From Ktedonobacteria bacterium (GTDB lineage: Bacteria; Chloroflexota; Ktedonobacteria; Ktedonobacterales; JADMIN01): a stretch of 37,434 nucleotides of DNA. The position numbers and the translations under genes are program-made. The stretch covers positions 1-37,434 of the forward strand of contig DAHUXT010000003.1 in assembly GCA_027307065.1 (NCBI GenBank), given 5' to 3'. A model generated the notes under the pieces. That model saw only the letters and a program-made list of their open reading frames with translations, was not told where the DNA came from and ran no database searches. Positions 31,144 through 37,434 of this stretch are shown piece after piece (the first letter of the stretch is position 1; each line of letters begins with the position of its first letter).

Positions 31144-32505
31144 ATGCGTTATTACCAAGACATTCTCGAAACCATCGGCCACACGCCGCTTGTCCGATTG
31201 AACCGCATCGCACAGGATGTCAAGCCACTGATACTGGCGAAGGTTGAGTATTTCAACCCCGGTGGCAGTGTTAAAGATCGCATCGGCCTGTCACTCATCG
31301 AGGCGTGCGAACAGGCGGGAACCCTTAAACCGGGTGGCACTATCGTCGAGCCGACCAGCGGCAACACGGGCATGGGGCTGGCGCTCGCCGCCGCCATCAA
31401 AGGCTACCATCTCATCTGCGTAATGACCGATAAGGTTGCCGAGGAGAAACGGAGCTTGCTACGAGCATTCGGCGCCGAGGTCGTTATCTGCCCCAACAGC
31501 GTGTCCGCCGACTCGACAGAGAATTATCGAAACGTCGCGGCGCGGCTCGCGCGTGAGATTCCAGGGGCATGCAGCCCGAACCAATATGACAACCCGGCCA
31601 ATCCGCTGTCGCACTATCGCTCGACCGGCCCCGAAATATGGGATGATACCGACGGCAAAGTAACGGCGTTCATCGCGGGGGTGGGCACCGCTGGCACCAT
31701 TGTCGGCACGGCACGCTACCTCAAGGAGCGGAATTCGAAGATTCAGGTTATTGGCGCCGACCCGGCAGGCTCGGTCTATTCTCATGATGAATTGCACCCA
31801 TACAAAGTGGAGGGCATCGGGCAGGATGCCTACCCGCCCAATTGGGATGAGAGCGTTGTCGATAAGGTGATCCGCGTCGACGACCGCACATCGTTCCACT
31901 ACGCGCGCCGCCTCGCCCGCGAAGAAGGCATTCTATGCGGCGGCTCAGCGGGCACAGCCTTGGCCGCGGCGCTGGAATACGCTAAAGATGGCACCGCGGA
32001 CGATGTCGTGGTCGTCTTGCTGCCAGACACCGGGCGTGGATACCTCTCGAAGCAGTATAACGAGACTTGGCTGCGCGAGAACGGATTCGCCGAGGCTCCG
32101 GCACAGCCCACGCTCGCCGACGTGTTGGCATTCCGGCGACAGGCGGAGCCAGCAATGCCCGCTGTCATCGGCGTTTCGCCCAGCGACCCAGTGACAACCG
32201 CCATCGAGCACTTCCACCGCTACAGCATCTCGCAACTGCCTGTCATCGAGAACGGCAAAGTTGTTGGCTCGTTGACTGAGACCTCGTTGCTGCAGCGATT
32301 AGCGTCTGGTGATCGACTGGAGGAGCATATGGTCGGCGACTGGCAGAGTTCTCCGCTGCCTGCGATGCCAGAGACATCCACCGTGCGTGAGGCATACACA
32401 CTGTTTGCGGGCGGTCAGACGGCGATTGCGGTAACGGGCGCGCATGGCCTGAGTGGCGTGGTGTCGAAGAGTGATCTCATGGAGTTCTGGGCACGCAACG
32501 CCTAA
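31144..32505 (+). CDS. cbs: Cystathionine beta-synthase (PLP domain plus CBS pair)
   Basis: 453 aa. Residues 1-320 form a fold-type II PLP enzyme: TIGHTPLVRLNRI (10-22), Schiff-base Lys44 in PGGSVKDRIG (39-48), SGNTGMGLA (72-80), GVGTAGTIVG (179-188) and PDTGRGYLSK (294-303). Residues ~335-450 are a tandem CBS (Bateman) module that may bind an adenosyl effector. The enzyme condenses serine and homocysteine to cystathionine; the two CBS repeats separate it from plain cysteine synthase CysK. The start at 31144 follows GAGGA closely. It is followed 22 bp later by a broken thioredoxin-like gene, so both belong to one transcript. No cystathionine gamma-lyase is present in the window. Confidence 0.92.
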   Translation: MRYYQDILETIGHTPLVRLNRIAQDVKPLILAKVEYFNPGGSVKDRIGLSLIEACEQAGTLKPGGTIVEPTSGNTGMGLALAAAIKGYHLICVMTDKVAEEKRSLLRAFGAEVVICPNSVSADSTENYRNVAARLAREIPGACSPNQYDNPANPLSHYRSTGPEIWDDTDGKVTAFIAGVGTAGTIVGTARYLKERNSKIQVIGADPAGSVYSHDELHPYKVEGIGQDAYPPNWDESVVDKVIRVDDRTSFHYARRLAREEGILCGGSAGTALAAALEYAKDGTADDVVVVLLPDTGRGYLSKQYNETWLRENGFAEAPAQPTLADVLAFRRQAEPAMPAVIGVSPSDPVTTAIEHFHRYSISQLPVIENGKVVGSLTETSLLQRLASGDRLEEHMVGDWQSSPLPAMPETSTVREAYTLFAGGQTAIAVTGAHGLSGVVSKSDLMEFWARNA

Positions 32506-32527
32506 CGCGAACAGCAGGAGTTCGCTC

Positions 32528-33116
32528 GTGACGATTCCCGTTGGCGCGGACGATTCGGCCATTAGATTAACGATCAGTCCTGGGCAGGCAATGCCTGCAT
32601 TCGCGCTTGCTAATGCGGCAGGCGATATTGTCCGGCTTAAGTCATTCAAGCAGCGTCGCCCAGTACTGGTGGCGTTGCTCCACGGCAGCTCCTGCCCGCA
32701 GTGCCGCGACTGGCTGGCCACAGTGGCGCATGTTCAAGGCGAGTTGGCCGACCTTCGAGTGCAGCCCTTGCTCGTAGTGCCTGACGATGTCGAGCAGCTG
32801 CCCGCACTCCAGGCCGGCACGGGTGCGCCGAAGAAACCGCAGAAAACGAATAGTTTTTAACCCCGCACTCCAGGCCGGCACGGGTGCGCCCGGTGTGTTC
32901 CTCTCAGACGCGGCTGGCGAGACACGGGCCCGGTTTTTATCCCGCAACGCACCATCGCTGCGCACGTCTGTCGTGCTCATTGCCGTCGACCAATACAGCG
33001 CCTGTCTGGAGGCGTGGCTGGCCAACGAACCGGGCCATTTGCCGACGATGGCCGAAGTGCTGGCAACCTTCGCCTTCGCCGAGCAAGAAGAGTGCGCCTG
33101 TGGCCTGCCCGCGTAG
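32528..33116 (+). pseudogene. Thioredoxin/peroxiredoxin-like gene broken by a 61-bp insertion
   Basis: Starts at GTG 32528 (AGGAG seven bases before) with a thioredoxin-like sequence containing the CPQC redox motif (CPQCRDW). The frame runs to LPALQAGTGAP, then diverges into KKPQKTNSF and a stop at 32858-32860. Only after a repeated LQAGTGAP, in the +1 frame, does the protein continue as GVFLSDAAGETRARFL... to a stop at 33114-33116. Removing 61 bp between the two repeat copies would restore one frame of about 175 residues. The truncated form (110 residues) still contains CPQC but lacks the C-terminal part of the fold. It is probably inactive, unless the insertion is an assembly error. Confidence 0.7.
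32801..32890. repeat. 29-bp direct repeat flanking a 32-bp low-GC segment
   Basis: A 29-bp sequence, starting cccgcactcc, is present identically at 32801-32829 and 32862-32890. The 32 bases between (32830-32861) are A-rich (about one-third G+C), carry a small AAAAC-gaata-GTTTT hairpin and end in tttttaac. A similar tttttatcccgc occurs downstream near 32935. One copy plus the spacer is a 61-bp insertion relative to an intact gene. Confidence 0.9.
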
Positions 33117-33277
33117 CCGAACCAGCAAGACAGCCAGTGACACCCTATGCGGCGCACTCCTCGGACAGATTTTTGACGGCCACGAGGGATTGACGCCGCC
33201 CACCCCGCCAAGCCTTGATGGTCGTCTTGACGGCGACTTGAGCACCCTGAATCCGCATGGTTGCACGAGAATTCTTG

Positions 33278-33293
33278 TGTGAGATTGCTCACA
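33278..33293. promoter_or_regulatory. Perfect CRP/FNR-type dyad TGTGA-N6-TCACA
   Basis: TGTGA (33278-33282), gattgc, TCACA (33289-33293), flanked by AT-rich sequence (ttaatta). It lies about 240 bp upstream of the peptide-binding protein start. Confidence 0.5.
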
Positions 33294-33465
33294 TTAATTA
33301 CGTACTAATGGCAAGTCTGTTGAGAAAGTTGCAGACACACCGCGTGCTGACCCTCGCAAAGCGCGAGAGTCGTTGGCCAGAACGGAAGTCGAGGTGGGAA
33401 GCTAGAGTAGTTGAGCAACGCACGTTCTGAACTCTCGTCCGCAGGCGAGCTACTTGGGCACCGAT

Positions 33466-33482
33466 TTGCTACCAGGTAGCAA
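33466..33482. promoter_or_regulatory. TTGCTAC-CAG-GTAGCAA palindrome before the peptide-binding protein
   Basis: Perfect 7-bp arms with a three-base centre, 52 bp before the start codon and about 36 bp before the ribosome-binding site. The TAGCAAG core recurs in the later gap of the same transporter cluster (35669-35676 and, inverted, 35729-35736). An operator is more likely than a terminator. Confidence 0.5.
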
Positions 33483-33533
33483 GATCCGAAGACATCGCTC
33501 CATTGTGACAATGTGTTGAGGAGGACTTACGGC

Positions 33534-35297
33534 ATGCTCAGAAAACGCAGTCTATGGTCAGTAGCCGGACTCCTAATGGTTCTGACCATGATGCTGTCCG
33601 CGCTGTCCGCATGCGGTGGAACTACCACCGGCGGAGGTGGCGGTACGCCCGTCAAGGGCGGCACGGTCATTGATGGCATCAGCCAGGAGCCTAATGCTCT
33701 TCTGCCCGAGCGCTCCAACCAAACATATTCGCTTTTGGTACAGGCAGCGTTCCGTACTCCATTATTCGCCAGTAACGACAAAGCCGGCATTTCGCCTGCT
33801 CTGGCGACCGAGGTGCCAACTGTCGCTAATGGCGGCATCTCGTCCGATGGCCTGACTTATAAAATTCACGTTCGGACCGGCACCAAGTGGTCTGACGGCC
33901 AGCCAGTCACTGGCGACGATGTGTTCTACACATTCAAGCTTTTCATGGATCCGGCCTACTCCGCTCGTGACGGATTCCAGCAAGCTGCCAGTGAAATTTC
34001 CACGATCAGCCAGCCTGACTCGAACACGATCAGCTTCACGTTGAAGAAGCCGGATGCGGCCTTCATCGCGCTGTATCTCACGGACGTACTCGCGTTCGCA
34101 CCGCTGCCGAAGCACGTATACGGCACGATGACGCCCGACGCGCTGGTCAAGTCGAACGAGAGCTTCCAGCCGACCGTGACAAATGGACCGTTCAAGGTGA
34201 GCGGCCGCGTCCAGGGCGACAACATCACGGTCGTCAGGGACGACAACTACGTCGGGGCGCACACGGCGTACCTCGATAAGATCGTCTTCAAGGTCTTCGC
34301 CGACGCGCAGACCATCGTCACCGCGATGCAGGCCGGCCAGGTGGACACCGCCTACTTCTTGCCTGTTAGCCAGTACGACACCCTGAAGAACATCCCAGGC
34401 TATAGCCTCGTTCCGAGCACTGTGCTCGCCACGTTCGAGGCATGGTACCTCAATATCAATGGCTTCCAGCTTGAGGGTAAGCCTGCCACTGACGAGCCGC
34501 TTTCCGATCCGGTGGTGCGCGAGGCGCTCGCGATCTCGTTCGACACCAAACAGGAAATCCACACACTTTGGCACGATATCGCCAAGCCAGTCTGCGACGA
34601 GTCCATCGGCACCTTCGGCTTTGACCCGCAGTTGGTCAACTCGAACGGGTACTGCGCGTATGGACCCGATGGCAAGTCCTTCGACAACGGCGGACCTGAC
34701 GCAGCCAAGGCGATGCTCGATGCCGACGGCTGGAAGGTTGGCGCTGACGGTATCCGTGTGAAGAACGGCCATCGGCTCAGCCTGCGCATCGCCACCACCA
34801 GCGGACGCAAGTACCGCGAGGACTCCGAGGCGCTGGCACAGGCAGCCTGGAAGAACATCGGCGTCGAATTGAAGACCGACAACCATCCGTCGGGCGACCT
34901 GTTCGGACCGATCCTGTTCCCGTCCACGGGTAAGGGCAATACCGCTTTCGACATTGCTGAGTACGCAACTGGCGTTGGCGTGTATCCAGACAACCGCTGC
35001 TTCTTCAACAGCAAGTTCACGCCGCAAGCCGCTGGCTGCAACCCGGGCTACTACAGCAATCCCACGGTTGACCAGTTGACCGAGCAAGCGGTGACGATCT
35101 CGGATCAGGCCCAGGCCAAGGCAATCTTGACCCAGATTCACCAGGCGGCCAACAAAGATGTGCCGATCATCTGGCTGTATGGCTTCCCCAACTTGAACGA
35201 GGCCAACAGCCGGCTGCACAACTACAAGCCCAGCGGTGAAGGTCCTGACGAGACCTGGAACGTGGTTGATTGGTGGCTGACCGGCGGCAAGCGCTAA
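33534..35297 (+). CDS. Peptide/oligopeptide ABC transporter substrate-binding lipoprotein (family 5)
   Basis: 587 aa. A lipoprotein signal peptide (~1-26) ends in the lipobox LSAC, with Cys27 as the lipidation site, followed by a Gly/Thr-rich linker (~28-45). The rest matches SBP_bac_5: GGTVIDGISQEPNALLPER, the conserved TYKIHVRTGTKWSDGQPVTG near residue 110-130, and the long two-lobed body. It captures peptides (or another family-5 ligand such as nickel or sugars) outside the membrane. The start at 33534 follows GAGGAGGA (33518-33525); an upstream GTG at 33513 would include this site. It is separated from the two permease genes by 672 bp and a hairpin, which could raise its expression relative to them. 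Confidence 0.93.
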   Translation: MLRKRSLWSVAGLLMVLTMMLSALSACGGTTTGGGGGTPVKGGTVIDGISQEPNALLPERSNQTYSLLVQAAFRTPLFASNDKAGISPALATEVPTVANGGISSDGLTYKIHVRTGTKWSDGQPVTGDDVFYTFKLFMDPAYSARDGFQQAASEISTISQPDSNTISFTLKKPDAAFIALYLTDVLAFAPLPKHVYGTMTPDALVKSNESFQPTVTNGPFKVSGRVQGDNITVVRDDNYVGAHTAYLDKIVFKVFADAQTIVTAMQAGQVDTAYFLPVSQYDTLKNIPGYSLVPSTVLATFEAWYLNINGFQLEGKPATDEPLSDPVVREALAISFDTKQEIHTLWHDIAKPVCDESIGTFGFDPQLVNSNGYCAYGPDGKSFDNGGPDAAKAMLDADGWKVGADGIRVKNGHRLSLRIATTSGRKYREDSEALAQAAWKNIGVELKTDNHPSGDLFGPILFPSTGKGNTAFDIAEYATGVGVYPDNRCFFNSKFTPQAAGCNPGYYSNPTVDQLTEQAVTISDQAQAKAILTQIHQAANKDVPIIWLYGFPNLNEANSRLHNYKPSGEGPDETWNVVDWWLTGGKR

Positions 35298-35337
35298 GCG
35301 CTAAGCTGGCATCACAGTGCCATCAAGCAATAGGGCA

Positions 35338-35375
35338 AGGGGGCATCTGAGAGCGATCTCGGGTGCCTCCCTCCT
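35338..35375 (+). terminator. Terminator-like hairpin after the binding-protein gene
   Basis: GGGGGCATCTGAGA pairs with TCTCGGGTGCCTCC around GCGA, giving a long stem with a few G-T pairs, followed by a weak T-rich stretch (tccttac). Such a site would limit read-through to the permease genes. Confidence 0.6.
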
Positions 35376-35547
35376 TACACGGTGATGGACCGCGCTTCGA
35401 CAACATGAATGCATCGACATTACTCGGATGGAGCGGTCCGCTCAAGTACGCTCTGGTGCCGCACACACGCTTCACTCACCTGCACACAAGGTAGGGTCAC
35501 ACTCGCGCTGGCCTTCAGAACGATGGCGCGTGAACCGGGGTCGCCGC

Positions 35548-35577
35548 TTGCGAAGGCAAACCGAGACGTGCTATCAT
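35548..35577 (+). promoter_or_regulatory. Candidate promoter toward the permease genes
   Basis: TTGCGA (35548-35553), an 18-bp spacer and TATCAT (35572-35577); four of six and five of six consensus positions. Confidence 0.35.
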
Positions 35578-35665
35578 TGGCCCAATCATCGGCAATTGGC
35601 CGCGAACTTTGCCAGAAGAACACAACACAGATCGCCCCATGCCGAAGCATGGTAAATGCGACCAG

Positions 35666-35682
35666 GTATAGCAAGTCTATAC
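35666..35682. promoter_or_regulatory. GTATAG-N5-CTATAC inverted repeat
   Basis: Perfect 6-bp arms around CAAGT, about 290 bp before the permease start. It overlaps a TAGCAAG element shared with the palindrome at 33466, hinting at one regulator for both parts of the cluster. Confidence 0.4.
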
Positions 35683-35796
35683 ATCAATGAACGCGGTGAC
35701 CAGTGCATTGCAGAAGGCCACGGGTAGGACTTGCTACACCAGTCGCTCGTGAGTTTCTGCACCGTAAAACGTGTCGGAGCGCGCAGGATGACGCAC

Positions 35797-35836
35797 CTGT
35801 CTGGCACAGATCTGGCATGGATCTGAGATAGGACAG
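35797..35836. other. Nested inverted repeats in the permease leader
   Basis: CTGTC (35797-35801) pairs with GACAG (35832-35836) and, inside, CAGATC (35807-35812) pairs with GATCTG (35820-35825). It could fold in mRNA upstream of the permease or mark protein binding; there is no T-run. Confidence 0.3.
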
Positions 35837-35969
35837 ATACGTAGCATCTCACAATCTCCGGCGAGATCTTCGTAGATCCGTTTTCTAGGGTCGCGACTTG
35901 CCCACCGTGGGAGTCGGGTACGCGTGGCGGACGATATGCGAAGAACCACGAAGAGGAGGGAATCGCACC

Positions 35970-36935
35970 ATGCAGCGATTCATCATTCGTCGGCTACTGC
36001 AGTCGGTGTTGCTGCTGTTTCTGCTGACAGTGGCATTTTTCCTGCTGGTCCACGCGATACCTGGAGGACCAGAGCAGGCGTACTTCTCTCCGCGCCAGAC
36101 CGCGGCGCAAAAGCATGCCATTATTGTGGAATTGGGGCTGGATAAGCCACTACCGGTCCAGTATGTGAAGTGGATTACCGCGGCAATGCGCGGAAACTTC
36201 GGCCGGTCGTATGACTCGAACCTGCCGGTCAGTGTGGACATCGCCCCGCGCATACCGAATACCATTCTGCTGTTCTCGGTCGCGTTGGGATTCGCGCTCA
36301 TCATGGCAGTCCTGCTGGGAGTATTTTCGGCGGTGCGCCAATACTCGATCACGGATTACATCATTACCGTGTTTGCCTACTTTGGTATCTCCATGCCTGT
36401 CTTCTTCTTCGCTGAAGTCTTGCAGGTGATCTTCGGCGTCCAACTTCAGATATTGCCTGTCTTTGGGCGCACTAGTCCAGAGATCGAGGGTGTCACCGGC
36501 TTTGACGCGTTCGTTGATCTGGCCAGACATCTCCTCTTACCTGCGCTCGTTCTCTCACTGCTGTTCATCGCCGCGTGGAGCCGATACTTGCGCGCCGGGA
36601 TGCTCGATGTCCTCAAGCAGGACTATATCCGCACAGCCCGCGCGAAGGGTCTCAGCTCGCGTGTCGTACTTTTCAGCCACGCGCTACGTAATGCGCTCAT
36701 CCCATTGATTACCGTCGTGGCCTTGGCATTCGGCAGTATCTTTGGCGGCGCGTTCGTCACCGAGTCGATCTTCTCCTGGCCTGGCCTCGGTAGCCGCTTT
36801 ATCGACGCGCTGAATGGGCGCGATTACCCAATCATGTTGGCGCTGCTCATGCTGGCGTCTACCGGGGTAATCGTCTTCAACCTGATCGCTGATGTCCTCT
36901 ACGGAGTCGCCGACCCACGCATTCGCTACTCGTAG
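35970..36935 (+). CDS. ABC transporter permease, DppB/OppB family
   Basis: 321 aa, six membrane segments. The N-terminus IIRRLLQSVLLLFLLTVAFF (5-24) is the conserved first helix of DppB-type permeases, followed by the periplasmic loop with LGLDKPLPVQY (55-65). The EAA loop that docks the ATPases is YIRTARAKGL (219-228), followed by RNALIPLIT (240-248). The start at 35970 follows GAGGAGGG (35953-35960) by nine bases; earlier in-frame starts lack such a site. It forms the transmembrane pore with the next gene's product and likely serves the binding lipoprotein encoded upstream. The ATPase subunits would lie beyond the window's right edge. Confidence 0.93.
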   Translation: MQRFIIRRLLQSVLLLFLLTVAFFLLVHAIPGGPEQAYFSPRQTAAQKHAIIVELGLDKPLPVQYVKWITAAMRGNFGRSYDSNLPVSVDIAPRIPNTILLFSVALGFALIMAVLLGVFSAVRQYSITDYIITVFAYFGISMPVFFFAEVLQVIFGVQLQILPVFGRTSPEIEGVTGFDAFVDLARHLLLPALVLSLLFIAAWSRYLRAGMLDVLKQDYIRTARAKGLSSRVVLFSHALRNALIPLITVVALAFGSIFGGAFVTESIFSWPGLGSRFIDALNGRDYPIMLALLMLASTGVIVFNLIADVLYGVADPRIRYS

Positions 36936-36973
36936 CGGGATGTAATGCTCAGGTCACAGAAGGGAGCCTGGCA

Positions 36974-37434
36974 ATGGATGTGCTGCAAGATCCGAACATC
37001 GTCACAGACGCTGCGGTGGCAAATGAAATAGTGCAGGTACTGGCGCGCAAGCGTAAGAGCCAAATGCGCCTTATCGCCGAGCGTTTTATGCGCAATCGCC
37101 TGGCAATGGTGGGATTGATCGTGATTGGCTTGATTGCCGTGCTAGCGATCCTGGCGCCGGTGATTACTCACCAAACCGCAACCTTCGATCCGGCGACGAC
37201 GCCGACGAATGACTCGTTCGCGCCGGTCTCGCTGGCCCACCCGCTGGGTACTGACGAACTTGGACGCGATATTTTCGCGCGGATGCTCTTTGGCGCCCGC
37301 GTTTCCCTGGCAGTCGGCATTTCCGCAGTGTTTGTTGCCATGCTTCTCGGCGTGACCATTGGCGCTATCGCCGGATGCTACGGCGGCATCATCGATACGC
37401 TGCTGATGCGCTTCACTGACATGGTGTTGGCAGT
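36974..37434 (+). CDS. ABC transporter permease, DppC/OppC family (3' end outside window)
   Basis: 153 residues are present before the edge. The N-terminal ~35 residues are cytosolic and polar, then FMRNRLAMVGLIVIGLIAVL forms the first helix. The DppC hallmark HPLGTDELGRDIFARMLFGARVS-type segment follows at ~89-111, then a second helix and TDMVLAV at the edge. It partners with the preceding DppB-like permease, 38 bp upstream. The AAGGGAG site ends about seven bases before the ATG. Nothing in the visible portion is unusual. Confidence 0.92.
   Translation, partial: MDVLQDPNIVTDAAVANEIVQVLARKRKSQMRLIAERFMRNRLAMVGLIVIGLIAVLAILAPVITHQTATFDPATTPTNDSFAPVSLAHPLGTDELGRDIFARMLFGARVSLAVGISAVFVAMLLGVTIGAIAGCYGGIIDTLLMRFTDMVLA

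Larger units (their letters stand above)
33117..33533. other. Regulatory region upstream of the peptide-binding protein
   Basis: 417 bp with no convincing gene. It carries a perfect CRP/FNR-type dyad (33278-33293) and a 17-bp perfect palindrome with a three-base centre (33466-33482). A CTCGC/GCGAG inverted repeat is visible near 33353. No sigma70 promoter with good spacing was found. Confidence 0.6.
35298..35969. other. Long gap between binding protein and permease genes
   Basis: 672 bp, unusually long inside a Dpp/Opp-type operon. Contents from left: a terminator-like hairpin (35338-35371), a candidate promoter (35548-35577), an inverted repeat GTATAG-N5-CTATAC (35666-35682), a TAGCAAGTC/GACTTGCTA pair of 9-bp inverted repeats (35669-35677 and 35728-35736), and a nested hairpin (35797-35836). 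No open frame here looks like a real protein. It may be a lost gene or a second regulatory region. Confidence 0.6.

Noticed and set aside
32801-32890. Insertion sequence or CRISPR-like unit
   Set aside because: Only two repeat copies, a 32-bp spacer, no transposase and no terminal inverted repeats; a 29-bp target duplication would be unusually long.
33762-35219. 485-aa minus-strand frame opposite the peptide-binding protein
   Set aside because: Arg/Val-rich shadow of an SBP_bac_5 gene that has a signal peptide and lipobox on the plus strand.

Overview
The window is a GC-rich bacterial chromosome segment (roughly 60% G+C by eye) made almost entirely of housekeeping and transport genes. I see no integrase, transposase, CRISPR array, rRNA or tRNA. 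The combination of genes suggests Chloroflexota (Ktedonobacteria/Thermomicrobia-like): an actinobacterial-style FHA-FHA-FtsW cluster, a zinc-ribbon DUF3352 protein, a cysS-rlmB-yacP operon, a GAF-GAF-HisKA_2 kinase and large amylo-1,6-glucosidase-type enzymes. This assignment is inference from gene content, not a database result.

Layout. 1-2194 (minus): a partial NagD-like HAD phosphatase downstream of dnaA. 2590-5355 (plus): fabG, an AMP-forming acyl-CoA ligase and a stand-alone Lrp/AsnC ligand-binding domain, driven by a good sigma70-type promoter. 5365-8240 (minus): cysS-rlmB-yacP, preceded by a ~500-bp leader region that holds an extended -10 promoter and an intrinsic terminator. 8748-11632 (plus): an alpha/beta hydrolase and a membrane-anchored zinc-ribbon DUF3352 protein. 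11773-17424 (plus): a GntR regulator that is probably leaderless, an SHMT-like PLP enzyme with altered active-site residues, and a translationally coupled GT4 glycosyltransferase/glycogen-debranching-like pair. 17616-20455: an unknown polytopic membrane protein, converging on a NiCoT nickel/cobalt permease and a Fur-family regulator. 20791-24369 (plus): ribF (adenylyltransferase half degenerate), a DUF3662-FHA protein, a membrane-anchored FHA protein and an FtsW/RodA glycosyltransferase. 24576-30833: an APC permease with a cytosolic tail, an unknown 297-aa protein, a GAF-GAF-HisKA_2 kinase and a small membrane protein. 31144-33116 (plus): cystathionine beta-synthase and a frameshifted thioredoxin/peroxiredoxin-like gene. 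33534-37434 (plus): a family-5 peptide-binding lipoprotein and two Dpp/Opp-type permeases, the last cut by the window edge.

Points that deserve a second look are regulatory or concern active sites. TGTGA-N6-TCACA (CRP/FNR-type) dyads lie in two intergenic regions, with a one-mismatch copy next to the cysS start. Other intergenic palindromes lie before the peptide-transporter genes and near the nickel permease. CysRS lacks a normal KMSKS motif, RibF lacks the HxGH motif, and the SHMT-like enzyme has lost several canonical residues. A 61-bp insertion containing a 29-bp direct repeat breaks the thioredoxin-like gene. I did not find a clear new multi-gene defence or mobile system.
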